From Halomonas sp. (GTDB lineage Bacteria; Pseudomonadota; Gammaproteobacteria; Pseudomonadales; Halomonadaceae), in the NCBI GenBank assembly GCA_018401555.1, contig JAGYKP010000085.1, forward strand, positions 124,001-188,000: a stretch of 64,000 nt of DNA, given 5' to 3'. Of the stretch, positions 1-9,383 are shown piece after piece; position 1 is the stretch's first letter; the number at the start of each line of letters is the position of its first letter. A program made the translations under genes and the position numbers. The notes under the pieces were generated by a model. It was not told the DNA's origin. It did not search any database and worked only from the letters and a program-made list of their open reading frames with translations.

Positions 1-260
1 GGATGCCGCTGATGGTATTTATCCTGACCCTGCTGGCGATGCCGCTGTCGCGAGTCAATCCGCGTCAGGGGCGCTTCGCCAAGCTGCTGCCGGCGATCTT
101 CCTGCATGTGGCCTACCTGAGCCTGCTGCTGGCGGCGCTGGACGCCATCGGTCGCGGCAACCTGCCGGCCGCGGTGGGGATGTGGCCGATCCATGGCGCC
201 TTCCTGGCGCTGGGGCTGTTGATGATGGTGCGCGCACAGCGCAAGGGGATGAGCGGATGA
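1..260 (+). CDS. lptF: LptF, LPS export ABC transporter permease (C-terminal part only)
   Basis: This is the last 85 residues of an inner-membrane permease of the LptB2FG complex, which extracts lipopolysaccharide from the inner membrane and feeds it to LptC/LptA. The reading frame is open from base 3 and the rest lies outside the window. The visible part has two hydrophobic segments (roughly residues 1-15 and 28-45, then 58-76), a basic loop (SRVNPRQGRF) and a short basic tail, as in LptF C-termini. The identification rests mainly on the following gene, lptG, whose ATG overlaps this stop in an ATGA arrangement. Confidence 0.85.
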   Translation, partial: MPLMVFILTLLAMPLSRVNPRQGRFAKLLPAIFLHVAYLSLLLAALDAIGRGNLPAAVGMWPIHGAFLALGLLMMVRAQRKGMSG

Positions 261-1321
261 TTGCCGATCGCTTCGACCGCTACCTGGCGCGCAACGTGCT
301 GGGCGCCATCATCGTCGTCCAGGTGGTACTGCTGGGCCTCGACCTGGTGATCACCTATATCAACGACCTGGGCGATGTGGAGGGCGACTACGGCGCCCTC
401 CAGGTGCTGCTCTACCTGCTGATGCGCCTGCCCTGGCGGCTCTACCAGTACGCGCCGGTGGCGGTGCTGATCGGCGCGCTGATCGGCCTGGGCAGCATGG
501 CCTCGAGCAACGAGCTCACCGTGATGCGTGCCGCCGGGCGCTCCCTGGCGCGGATCCTGTGGGGTGCCATGAAGCCGATCATCCTGGTGGTGGTCGTGGT
601 GCTGTTCATCGCCGAGTTCGTCTCCCCGCGCACCGAGCAGTTCGCCAGCGCCTGGCGCGTCGAGAAGATCCAGGGCTCCGGGGCCGTGGTCACCGAGCGC
701 GGAGGCTGGCAGCGGGAGGGCGACAGCTTCTACCGTTTCGGCGCCATCCGCGCCGACGATACCGTGCTCGACCTCACTCGCTACCGCTTCGAGGGCCAGC
801 GCCTGGTCGAGGCGCTGAGCGCCGCGCGAGCCATCTGGCAGGAGGGTCACTGGGAGCTGGAGGACGTCGCGGTGACGCGGTTCACCGAGCAGGGCACCGA
901 GGCACGCCACCTCGCGACCCGGGAGTGGGATACCCAGCTGACGCCGGAGCAGCTCTCGCGCCTGCTGCGCGACGTCGAAAGCCAGTCGCCGAGCGAGCTG
1001 TGGGCCTACGCTCGCTACCTGCGCGACCAGGGCCAGCAGGCCACCCAGCCGCTGCTCTACTTCTGGCAGAAGATGCTGTTGCCGCTGACCATGGGCTCGC
1101 TGGTGCTGGTGGCCGCCTCCTTCGTGTTCGGCCCGCTGCGCAGCGTGGCCGCCGGCACCCGGGTGTTCTACGGCGTGATCACCGGCCTGGCATTCAAGTA
1201 CCTGCAGGATCTGCTGGCGCCGGCCTCCACGGTCTTCGGCTTCTCGCCCGCCTGGGCGGTGCTGGCGCCCACCCTGATCTGCGCCGCGGTGGGAATCCTC
1301 CTGCTGCGCCGCAGCGGCTGA
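257..1321 (+). CDS. lptG: LptG, LPS export ABC transporter permease
   Basis: This is the partner permease of LptF in the LptB2FGC lipopolysaccharide exporter, 354 residues (E. coli about 360). It begins MIADRFDRYLARNVLGAI, a typical LptG start. One transmembrane helix follows at about 15-37, two more lie before residue 125, then comes a periplasmic beta-jellyroll region at about 130-265 and three closing helices. An upstream in-frame ATG at 182 would overlap lptF by 79 bp. The ATG at 257 is preferred because it forms the usual ATGA overlap. The frame is intact. Confidence 0.93.
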   Translation: MIADRFDRYLARNVLGAIIVVQVVLLGLDLVITYINDLGDVEGDYGALQVLLYLLMRLPWRLYQYAPVAVLIGALIGLGSMASSNELTVMRAAGRSLARILWGAMKPIILVVVVVLFIAEFVSPRTEQFASAWRVEKIQGSGAVVTERGGWQREGDSFYRFGAIRADDTVLDLTRYRFEGQRLVEALSAARAIWQEGHWELEDVAVTRFTEQGTEARHLATREWDTQLTPEQLSRLLRDVESQSPSELWAYARYLRDQGQQATQPLLYFWQKMLLPLTMGSLVLVAASFVFGPLRSVAAGTRVFYGVITGLAFKYLQDLLAPASTVFGFSPAWAVLAPTLICAAVGILLLRRSG

Positions 1322-1335
1322 GACAAGGAGTGCCC

Positions 1336-1812
1336 ATGCCCCGCCGCTTCCCCAACCTCGACGATGTCTGGCCCGCCGGCCTCGGCCGCCGGCTGGGCGC
1401 CATGCTCTATGATGCCTTCCTGGTGGTCGCGATCTGGCTGCTGATGGCCGGCCTGCACCTGCTGGCCGTGCGCCACCTGGTCGGCTTGCCGGCCGAGCAG
1501 GTCGGGGTGGGCTTCCTGCAGGTCGCCTCCCTGAGGCTGATCATGCTGGTGTCGGCCTTCGCCTTCTTCGCCTTCTTCTGGTGCCGTGGCGGCATGACCC
1601 TGGGGATGCAGGCCTGGCGGCTGCGGGTGCAGACCCTGGATGGCCACGCCATCTCCCTGCGCCAGGCCATGGTGCGCTACCTGGTGGCCTGGCTCTCCGT
1701 GGCCGCGCTGGGACTCGGCTACCTGTGGCTGCTGTTCGATGCCGAGCGGCGCAGCTGGCCCGATATCGCCTCGGGCACCCGGGTCGTGGTCCTGCCCAAG
1801 TCGGCCAGATAG
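1336..1812 (+). CDS. RDD family membrane protein
   Basis: A 158-residue integral membrane protein with the RDD domain. The N-terminal GRRLGAMLYDAF carries the Arg-Asp core, followed by three hydrophobic helices, the LGMQAWRLRV motif between helices 2 and 3, and a final RRSWPDIASGTRVV motif. The biochemical role of most RDD proteins is unknown, although some act in Na+/H+ exchange, which would suit a halophile; that is inference only. It starts 14 bp after lptG behind an AAGGAG ribosome site, so it is probably co-transcribed with lptFG. Confidence 0.85.
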   Translation: MPRRFPNLDDVWPAGLGRRLGAMLYDAFLVVAIWLLMAGLHLLAVRHLVGLPAEQVGVGFLQVASLRLIMLVSAFAFFAFFWCRGGMTLGMQAWRLRVQTLDGHAISLRQAMVRYLVAWLSVAALGLGYLWLLFDAERRSWPDIASGTRVVVLPKSAR

Positions 1813-1852
1813 TCCGGGGATTGATCGGGATCAGACATTGGTCGAGTCCTGG

Positions 1853-1881
1853 TTGCAACACCTTATGCGAATCATTTACAT
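1853..1881 (+). promoter_or_regulatory. Putative promoter with Fur box upstream of bfd
   Basis: A TTGCAA -35 (1853-1858) and a TTACAT -10 (1876-1881) are 17 bp apart. A 15-base site TGCGAATCATTTACA at 1866-1880 overlaps the -10 and matches the 7-1-7 Fur consensus TGATAATNATTATCA at 11 of 14 specified positions. Iron repression of bfd by Fur is known in enterobacteria and pseudomonads, so the position makes biological sense. The assignment is by eye. Confidence 0.6.
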
Positions 1882-1912
1882 TTGTTCTCGCTATCCAACG
1901 CGAGGTGTTCGC

Positions 1913-2119
1913 ATGTACGTCTGCATCTGCAAGGGAGTCTCCGATCGCCGCATCCGCCAGGTCGTCGAGGAGGGCGCGCGCAGCTGGCGCGAGGTCCAGG
2001 CCGAGACCGGCTGTGGCACCCAGTGCGGCAAGTGTGCCTGCGTGGGCAAGAGCCTGACCCGCGAGGCGGTGAAGGAGGAGCTGCTGCTCTCCGGCGCGGA
2101 GCTCGCCTACGCCGTATAA
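1913..2119 (+). CDS. bfd: Bacterioferritin-associated ferredoxin Bfd
   Basis: A 68-residue [2Fe-2S] ferredoxin that docks on bacterioferritin and passes electrons to the ferric core, releasing Fe2+. The four cluster ligands are visible: CIC near the N-terminus (Cys4, Cys6) and the CGTQCGKC segment near residues 34-41, in the BFD/Fer2_BFD fold. The protein begins [11 protein letters not shown]. It sits 95 bp before bfr, its functional partner, and behind the Fur-like site at 1866-1880, so it is probably induced in iron starvation. Confidence 0.93.
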   Translation: MYVCICKGVSDRRIRQVVEEGARSWREVQAETGCGTQCGKCACVGKSLTREAVKEELLLSGAELAYAV

Positions 2120-2214
2120 CGGCATCGGCGAATATTCTCCCGTCGGGGTTTGGCAATCGTCATCCCGGCATGCCAAGCTTGGGGTCAACTCCCGACATCA
2201 TGAGAGGCAGATCC

Positions 2215-2697
2215 ATGAAAGGCGACAGCAAGGTCATCGAGCACCTCAACCGCGCCCTGGGCAACGAGCTGGTGGCCATCAACCAGTACTTCCTGCATGC
2301 CAAGATGTACAAGGACTGGGGCCTGCAGAAGCTGGCCAAGTGGGAGTACGACGAGTCCATCGAGGAGATGCAGCACGCCGACAAGCTGATCGAGCGTATC
2401 CTCTTCCTCGAGGGCATTCCCAACCTGCAGGACCTCGGCAAGCTGCATATCGGCGAGAACGTGCGCGAGATGCTCGAGAGCGACCTCAAGATCGAGCATG
2501 AGGGGCGCAACGACTACATCGAGGCCATCGGCTACTGCGAGCAGGTGAAGGACTATGTGACCCGCGACCTGTTCCGCGACCTGCTGGCCGACGAGGAAGG
2601 TCATATCGACCATATCGAGACCGAGCTTGGCCTGATCGACAAGGTCGGCATCGAGAACTACCTGCTCAAGCAGATGCAGGAGGCCGGCGACGAGTGA
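2215..2697 (+). CDS. bfr: Bacterioferritin
   Basis: A 160-residue haem-containing ferritin that forms a 24-subunit cage storing iron as a ferric mineral. All ferroxidase-centre ligands are in their standard places (Glu18, Glu51, His54, Glu94, Glu127, His130). Met52, the axial ligand of the inter-subunit haem b, is also present. The start at 2215 is preceded by AGAGGCAG and gives the canonical [13 protein letters not shown]-terminus; an upstream in-frame extension into the bfd region is not supported. A hairpin terminator follows. It is paired with bfd immediately upstream. Confidence 0.95.
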   Translation: MKGDSKVIEHLNRALGNELVAINQYFLHAKMYKDWGLQKLAKWEYDESIEEMQHADKLIERILFLEGIPNLQDLGKLHIGENVREMLESDLKIEHEGRNDYIEAIGYCEQVKDYVTRDLFRDLLADEEGHIDHIETELGLIDKVGIENYLLKQMQEAGDE

Positions 2698-2721
2698 TCG
2701 TCCCCGCCCTTCCGCTTCCGA

Positions 2722-2755
2722 CACCGGCGCCCATCGTGGCGCCGGTGGTCGTTTT
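2722..2755 (+). terminator. Rho-independent terminator after bfr
   Basis: A 10-bp perfect stem (2722-2731 with 2738-2747) with a six-base loop is followed by GTCGTTTT. It lies between the convergent bfr and the DUF1653 gene. Confidence 0.75.
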
Positions 2756-2763
2756 GGCCCGCC

Positions 2764-2988
2764 TCAGAAGGCCTTCTCCAGGTCGAAGCGCGGCACCGGC
2801 TCGCCCTGCACCTCCACCAGCTCGGTGAACATCGCCAGCGGTCGCACCCAGAGGCCGTAGTCGCCATACAGGGCGCGATAGACCACCAGTGGCTCCTCGC
2901 TCTCGCTGTGATGGGCCACGCCGAGCACCTCGTAGCGGTTGCCCTTGTAGTGGCAGTAGATTCCGGGAACCGGTAGCGGGCGGGTCAT
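2764..2988 (-). CDS. DUF1653 domain protein
   Basis: A 74-residue protein with the DUF1653 pattern: PGIYCHYKGNRYEVLG near the N-terminus, then VVYRALYGDYGLWVRPLAMF and a short acidic end. Family members are small, soluble, beta-rich and of unknown function. It starts with MTRPLPVPG about 85 bp after the end of tcdA on the same strand, behind CAGGAGAGTGCC as ribosome site. Apart from the family match there is no functional clue. It ends against the bfr terminator. Confidence 0.8.
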   Translation of the reverse strand: MTRPLPVPGIYCHYKGNRYEVLGVAHHSESEEPLVVYRALYGDYGLWVRPLAMFTELVEVQGEPVPRFDLEKAF

Positions 2989-3073
2989 GGCACTCTCCTG
3001 AAGTAGACGGGAATCCTGATCGAGACGGGAACCCTCTGGGCCGACGGCATGCTGGAGTCGGCTGGTGGGATCA

Positions 3074-3915
3074 TCAAGGGGCAGTCTGCTCGCTGGCGGC
3101 CTGCCTGGCCAGCCGGGCCAGGGTGCGCGAGGCGGCCACGTAAGCCGAAGCTGCCGGTAACGAAGGTGGCGGCGCCGAAGCCCGAGGCGCAGTCCAGGCG
3201 GGGTGGCCTCGCCGCTGCCCGGCTTCTGGAAGCACACCTCGCCGTCGCTGCCCGGGTAGACCAGCTGCTCGTCGGAATAGACGCACTCCACCGCGAAACG
3301 CCGCTTCGGATTGCGCGAGAAGCCGAAGTCGCGGCGCAGCCGCGAGCGCACCTTGGCCAGCAGCGGGTCGTGCTCGGTGCGGGTCAGGTCGGCCACCCTG
3401 ATACGGGTGGGATCGGTCTGGCCGCCCGCCGCGCCGGTCACCGTGATCGGCAGCTTGCGCCGCTTGCACCAGGCGATCAGTGCCGCCTTGGCGACCACGC
3501 TGTCGATGGCGTCGATCACGTGGTCGGCGTCCTCGGGAATGCGCTCGGCCAGGTTGGTGGGGGTGACGAAGGCGGCGTCGGCCATCACCTCGATCCCCGG
3601 CTGGATCGCCCGACAGCGCTCGGCCAGCACCTCCACCTTGGGCCGCCCCACGCTGCCGTCCAGGGCGTGGAGCTGGCGGTTGACGTTGGAGACGCAGACA
3701 TCGTCCAGGTCGATCAGCGTCAGCCTGCCGATACCGGAACGCGCCAGGGCCTCCACGGCCCAGCTGCCCACGCCTCCCACGCCGACGACCACCACATGGG
3801 CGGTACGGAAGCGTGCGAAGGCGCGCGCGCCGTAGAGACGGCGAATACCGCCGAAGCGCAGCGCGTGGTCGTCCTCGGCGAAGGCGGCGGGGGAGGCGGT
3901 AATGGGATCGCTCAT
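3074..3915 (-). CDS. tcdA: TcdA, tRNA threonylcarbamoyladenosine dehydratase (two 3' frameshifts)
   Basis: An E1/ThiF-like enzyme that dehydrates t6A37 in tRNA to the cyclic form ct6A using ATP. The N-terminal half shows the nucleotide-binding VVVGVGGVGSWAVEALARSG and the DLDDVCVSNVNRQ motif, then DHVIDAIDSVVAKAAL and the late EQLVYPGSDGEV segment. The expected ending (LDCASGFGAATF, then YVAASRTLARLARQ) is present but split over three frames by two indels near 3210 and 3140. The intact protein would be about 280 residues. The same frame is also open upstream into truC with no stop between. Confidence 0.88.
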
Positions 3916-4725
3916 GGTCTCATGGGGTCGTGAGTGGGTCTGTGGATGGAGTCGCGACGGCGGGCCAGGGATGTCGGCAGGCGTCAGCGCCCGGACGCTG
4001 TCCGTCGGCAGGTGGCCGGCCCAGCCGAAACGCTCGAGCAGCGCGGCCATGGCGCCATCCGGGGCGCATTCGACGCTCAGCCGCCGGCCCGAGGCCGGGT
4101 GATCGAAGGCCAGCCCCACCGCGGCCAGCAGCAGCCGGGGGGTGCCCAGGCGTTCGGCGAAGAAGCGGTTGTGGTTACCCTTGCCGTGCTTGGCGTCGCC
4201 GATGATCGGGTAGCCGCGCCGGGAGAGGTGGCGGCGGATCTGGTGGCGCCGCCCGGTCAGGGGGCAGGCCTCCATCAGCGAATAGCGGCTCTGGGGATAG
4301 CGGTCCACCTGCACCGGCAGCTCCACGCTGTCGAGGCGGCGGACATCGGTGATGGCCTCCATGGCCGGCATCTCCGCCTTGGGACGGCTGCCATCCTCCT
4401 CGCGCAGCGCATAGTCGAGGCGTTCGGTCGCGGGGCCGATGCCGCGCACCACCGCCAGATAGCGCTTGGCCACCTCGCGCCCGGCGAAGGCCTCGCCCAG
4501 GCGTGCCGCGATCTCGGGCGACAGGGCGAACACCATGGCCCCCGACGTGGGGCGGTCGAGGCGGTGGGCCGGATAGACCCGCTGGCCGAGCCGGTCGCGC
4601 AGGCGCTGCAGCAGGAACTCGCGCTCGCCCCGGGCCAGGGCGGTGCGATGCACCAGCAGCCCGGCGGGCTTGTGCACGACCACCAGGTACTCGTCGCGAT
4701 AGAGGATGCGCAGCTCGTCCGCCAT
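3916..4725 (-). CDS. truC: TruC, tRNA pseudouridine(65) synthase
   Basis: An RluA-family pseudouridine synthase that isomerises U65 in tRNA. It starts MADELRILYRDEYLVVVHKP; HRLDRPTSG carries the catalytic Asp at about residue 57, and TGRRHQIRRHLSRRGYPIIGD is the second family motif. FGWAGHLP near the end matches the FGWRGLLP end of E. coli TruC. After that about 35 low-complexity residues run straight into TcdA without a stop. The other two frames both have stops just before the tcdA ATG, so either an indel removed the stop or this is a real fusion. Confidence 0.85.
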
Positions 4726-4738
4726 GGCTGGGTCCGGT

Positions 4739-6028
4739 TCAGGAAGGGCGGCCATTGTCGCCCTCAGTCGCGGCGATGTCATCCCCGACCGAGGCGGGCT
4801 GGGCCATCAACCCGCACAGCAGGCTCTCGAGCTCCGCCTGGCCAAGGTAGCGCGGGACGGCATAGGTGAAGCGCACCTCGGCGCGGGCCGCCCTGGCCAG
4901 CGCCGGGATATCCTCGCCGCGCAGCGCCGCCACCCGTTCGGGGATGCCGAAATCGGCATTGAGCCGGCGCACGCGGGCGATGAACGCCTCGGCTGCGACG
5001 CCGTCGTCGGTGCTGGTGGTGACCTGGCAATGGCGGGCCAGTGTCGCGAGTCGCGGCGCGATGGTCGGCAGCGATGCTTCCAGCAGGTGCGGCATCACCA
5101 TGGCATTGGCCAGGCCGTGGGGCAGGTGGTACCAGGCGCCCAGCCGGCGGGGCGACGGCACGGACACAGCCGACCCCGGCTTGGGTAAAGGCGTAGCCTG
5201 CCTGGTGGGCGGCCCTGGCCATGCGCAGCGGCGGGGCCTCCGGGTGTGGCCGGGTTACGGCAACGTCAGCGCGGCAGCTGCGTCAGGGCCCCGCGAGCAG
5301 CCTTCAGCGCGGCGCGATCGGCGCGCGGCAGACGCTGGCGCGCGACAGGAGGGGCCTCCACGGCGTGCGGTCAGGGGCATCGCATGCCGGCGGTATGGCG
5401 GCGGTGATATGGGGCGGCAAGCCGACCATCAGCTTCGGGGTCTAGGGCGGCGGGCCCGGGGCGCGGCGGGGCGCGGGTCGACCGCGGCGGGCTTGCGGCG
5501 CCGGGCCGGCGTCGGTGACCACCGCGGCCAGGGCGGTCTCCCGACCTCGGCCCCGGCGGTGGTGGGGATGGCGTAGAGGGGCACATGCCGCGGTGGACGC
5601 GAAACAGCCCCGCCAGGCGCGCCTACCGGGCGACGGCTGCGGGCGCGGCCTCGATCCAGCGACGGCGGCATCGATGGGCGAGCCGCGCCGATGCCAGCAG
5701 CGCCTCGGCCCGCGCGCGTCTCAGCGGTGGCCAGGCCGGCCTCTATCTGGCCGATATCGGGATCGGGTGTGACGCCATCGAACAGGGCCCAGGCCACGCC
5801 ATGGCGTTCCAGCTCCTCGAGCAGGGGGGCCACCAGGCCGAGACGCACCAGTTCGGCGTCGCTGACCACCAGCACCCGGCGGTGACCCGCCTCTGCTGTG
5901 GAGGGCGCAGCAGGTCGCGTGCGCTGCCGGGACCCTCGAGGCAGTGCGGCCAGCGCAGGGGGAGCAGGGCGGTAACCGCCTTGAGGCCGAGCATTACAGG
6001 CCCGCAGCGGGAGGTGCTGCCACGCCAT
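4739..6028 (-). pseudogene. Iron-containing alcohol dehydrogenase, heavily frameshifted
   Basis: Pieces of one Fe-ADH can be followed over about 1.3 kb in several frames. In order they are VLVVSDAELVRLGLVAPLLE with DGVTPDPDIGQIEAGLA (NAD-binding N-domain), AIPTTAGAEVG, a degraded LDPKLMVGLPPHI region, HQAGYAFTQAGVG, AWYHLPHGLANAMVMPHLLE (the iron-ligand His region) and a normal C-terminus ending at 4739. A strong AAGGAGG site stands before the ATG at 6028. The damage is far denser than in other genes here, particularly at 5270-5600. It is either a true pseudogene or a very poor stretch of sequence. Confidence 0.7.
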
Positions 6029-6062
6029 CACGATTCCTCCTTGGCCGGACCGCGAGGGGGCG

Positions 6063-7232
6063 TCAGCCGGTAGCCGGCAGGTAGGGGGTGCCGGCCAGGC
6101 GGCGCACCTCGACATGGGAGAGCCAGTCGATATCGGCGGCGCGCCCTTCCAGCTCCCTCGCCACCGCCCGGCTCTCCCGGGGGCTCTCCTCGTCCAGGCA
6201 GATTACCACGGTGACCGCGCCCTCCAGGTAGTGCAGTTCCATCTCGCGGATCTCCGGCCACACCTCCAGGGTGGACCAGCGCCGGGCCAGGGCGGCCTCC
6301 ACCTCGGGACGCAGCGGCAGGCCCGGGAAGCGGCTGGGATCCCCTCGCCGGAGTCATCCTCGGGGTCGATATGGAAGGTCAGGTCGGTGAGGGAGGGGAA
6401 GCCATTGCGCAGCCGGCGGCTCACCTCGTTGCCGATCTCGTGGCCCTCGGAGACGCTGATCCGCGGCGGCACCACCACGTGCAGGTCTAGCATGGTGCGT
6501 CCCGCCGACTGGCGGGTGCGCAGGTCGTGGATGCCGTGCACGCCGGGTACGCTCATCGCCATCTGGCGCATCTCCTCCTGGGTGGCCACGGGCAGGGCGG
6601 TATCCACCAGCTCGCGGCCCGACTCCCACAGCAGGTCCCAGCCGACCTTGCCGACCATCAGGCCGACGATCACCGCCGCCACGGTATCGATCCAGGCGGC
6701 GCCGAACTGGCTGCCGATCAGGGCCACCATGACCACGCCGGTGGAGAGCACATCGCTGCGGTGGTGCCAGGCGTTGGCCTCGAGCATCTTCGAACCGATG
6801 CGCCGCGCCACCCGGCGGGTGACATGGAAGAGCCACTCCTTGGCGAGCAGCGCCAGGGCGGTGAGCAGGATCGCCCAGAGGCCGGGGGGCGGAATCTACG
6901 GCGGCGGAGAACAGCCGCTCCAGGCTCGACCAGGCGATGGCGCCGGCCACGAAGATCAACACGCTGCCCAGGAACAGCGTGGCCAGGGTCTCGATGCGCC
7001 CATGGCCGTAGTGGTGGTCGTGGTCGGGGCCCTGGTGGCCATAGTGGGAGGCGGTGAGCACGAAGCCGTCGGTCACCAGGTCGGAGAAGGAGTGCACGCC
7101 ATCCGCCACCAGCGCGGCCGAGCCGACGACCCAGCCCACGATGATCTTGGCCACGCCCAGCACGCAGTTCACCCCTACCGACAGGAGGGTGACGCGACGG
7201 GTGGCCTGGTGTTTCTCGGGATTGGTCTGCAT
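6063..7232 (-). CDS. Cation diffusion facilitator (FieF/MMT type), two frameshifts
   Basis: An inner-membrane divalent metal/proton antiporter of the CDF family (Zn, Fe, Cd or Mn). The N-terminus contains the family signature GSAALVADGVHSFSDLVTD, whose Asp residues bind metal, followed by a His-rich GPDHDHHYGHGRIETLA. HHRSDVLSTGVV supplies the second metal motif in TM5, and the cytoplasmic dimerisation domain follows (GIHDLRTRQSAGRTMLDLHV). Indels near 6890 and 6345 split the gene into three frames, but no segment is missing. The reconstructed protein is about 390 residues; substrate metal not assignable. Confidence 0.83.
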
Positions 7233-7356
7233 GGTCGATCCTGGGACGCTTCCCTGGAGGAGCCGCCTTGGCGGTATCGCTCAAATGGTACTGAAAAGGT
7301 CCTGATTTGCGCAAGGCGCTGGCACCCTGGTCACAGGGCTGTTGCAGATAGCCCGT

Positions 7357-7474
7357 AGCTTGGGGCTAATCTGGCGACAAGCCTGCGAGGAGGCGCTGTG
7401 AACCCCTCCCTGGGCGCTACCGACGCCATCCCTGGCGTAGGACCTCCTCTACGGCTTGTCCCCAGCGCCCCTTG
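7357..7474 (+). repeat. Intergenic structured repeat, copy A
   Basis: One of a family of ~118-bp imperfect inverted repeats. Arms GACAAGCC...GGCTTGTC and AGGAGG...CCTCCT enclose a conserved centre with a small hairpin ACGCCA-TCCC-TGGCGT. The outer ends GGGGC and GCCCC also pair. Other copies are at 25013-25131 (minus), 38525-38720 and 48876-48987, with a short form at 11491-11525. This copy occupies the middle of the 329-bp gap between the divergent efflux gene and aceK, and the rest of that gap shows no gene. No ribosome-bound ORF is supported within it. Confidence 0.85.
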
Positions 7475-7561
7475 GCGATAGCCCTGACCCGTGTCGGCTC
7501 GCCGTGGCAGCGCGTGCGGGTCATGCGGTAGGCTCGCCTGATGCCGTCTCCGGAGCCGCCC

Positions 7562-9314
7562 ATGCCACTTTCGCCCAGCTACCGCCTCGCCGCCACCATC
7601 CTGCACGGTTTCGACGCCTATCGTTCGCGCTTCAAGGCGATCACCGCGGACGCCAGCCGGCGTTTCGCCGAGGCGGCATGGCGTGAGGCACAGCAGGCCT
7701 CGGCGGGCGCGTTACTGGGAACCTCTACGAGAGTAGGTCAGGATACCCTCGAATTGGGCTAAGCGGCGCAGTTTCACCGATGATGTCCTCACCGACTTCG
7801 AGTGCTGGCGCGAGGCGCGCATTCACTACGCCGAGCTGATCAGCCAGCGGCTCGACTACGAGCTGGCCGAGACCTACTTCAACTCGATGTTCTGCTCGCT
7901 CTTCCACCACCGCCATATCCGCAACGACTGGATGTTCGTCTACAGCTCCCGCGAGCAGGCGGCCCACCATTCCGGCCTGACCCTGTGTCGGCACCACCGG
8001 GTGGTGGGCGACTGGCTGGCCGGGCTGCGCTGGGCGCTGGGCGAGGCGCGCTTCGAGACGCCCTTCATCGACCTGGAGAGGGATGCGCTGCAGGGGGCGA
8101 GGCCCTCCGGCGGCTGCTGCCGGAAGGCCGTCCGCGACGATCCCGAGGCCGAGATCGAGCTGATCAAGAGTGTCTTCTATCGCAACAAGGGGGCCTACCT
8201 GGTCGGCCGGGTGCGGGGTGGCGGCCAGCAGGTGCCACTGGTGCTGCCGGTGCTCCACGAGGAGGGCAAGGGGCTCTACCTGGATACCGTGCTGATCGAG
8301 CCCGACGAGGTGTCGATCATCTTCTCCTTCACCCGCGCCTACTTCCAGGTCAAGGTCGTGGTGCCCAGCGAGTTCGTGCACTACCTCCAGGAGCTGATGC
8401 CCGACAAGCCCCAGGGCGAACTGTATGCCGCCATCGGCTTCTTCAAGCACGGCAAGACCGAGTTCTTCCGGGCCCTCAACCACCAGGTGGCGCGGCGCGA
8501 GGACAGGTTCATCATCGCCCCGGGGGTGCGCGGCATGGTCATGGCGGTGTTCGTGCTGCCCTCGTTCCGCACGGTGTTCAAGATCATCAAGGACCGCTTC
8601 GACCCAGGCAAGGCGATGAGCCGCGATAACGTGCGCGACAAGTACCGCCTGGTGAAGCGCCACGACCGCGTGGGGCGCATGGCCGATACCCAGGAGTTCT
8701 CCAACTTCATCGCCCGCCAGGACCACTTCACCCCCGAGTGCCTGGCGCACCTGCTGGAGGTGGCCCCCTCCACCGTCACCCTGCGCGGCGACAAGGTGAT
8801 CATCAAGCACTGCTACACCGAGCGCATGATGACCCCGCTCAACCTCTACCTCGAACAGTGCGACGAGGAGGAGACCCGGGCGGTGCTCAAGGACTATGGC
8901 AACGCCATCAAGCAGATGGCCGCCGCCAACATCTTTCCCGGCGACATGCTGCTCAAGAACTTCGGGGTAACCCGCCATGGTCGGGTGGTGTTCTACGACT
9001 ACGACGAGGTCTGCTACCTCACCGAGTGCAATTTCCGGCATATCCCCGAGCCGCTCTACCCCGAGCAGGAGCTTGCCGACGAGCCCTGGTACTCGGTGGG
9101 GCCCAACGACATCTTCCCCGAGGAGTTCGGCCCCTTCCTGTTTGCCGACATCCGCCTGCGCAAGCTCTTCTACCAGCTCCACCCCGAGCTGTTCGATGCC
9201 GACTACTGGAAGGGGCTGCAGCAGGCGATCCTCGACGGCCGGGTCATCGACGTCTACCCCTACCGCAACAAGCAGCGCTTCAGCGGCGCAGGCGACAACC
9301 GCCTGGTCCACTAG
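7562..9314 (+). CDS. aceK: Isocitrate dehydrogenase kinase/phosphatase AceK (frameshift near 7735)
   Basis: A bifunctional enzyme that phosphorylates and dephosphorylates isocitrate dehydrogenase, diverting carbon to the glyoxylate shunt. It is about 583 residues reconstructed (E. coli 578). The N-terminus (MPLSPSYRLAATILHGFDAY) is in one frame. The rest, from about 7737, is in another, so one indel and a stop fall around residues 50-58. The C-terminal kinase part is intact and very well conserved: ASNELF-like YRNKGAYLVGR, PGVRGMVMAVFVLPSF, KDRFDPGKAMS, DRVGRMADTQEF, AANIFPGDMLLKNFGVTR and YDYDEVCYLTE. Confidence 0.93.
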
Positions 9315-9383
9315 CCGAAGCCTGGCGCGCTATGCTGAAGGCGAGCGAGGCATCTTGCCGCTCTCAACCCCAAGGAGAACGCC

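Noticed and set aside
2120..2214. An N-terminally extended bfr beginning inside bfd
   Set aside because: The longer frame exists, but bacterioferritin proteins start at MKGDSKVI, and a ribosome site stands before 2215.
7725..9311. A 528-codon open frame antisense to aceK
   Set aside because: It has the His/Val/Asp-rich composition typical of antisense frames in GC-rich coding DNA and matches no family, while aceK on the other strand is strongly conserved.
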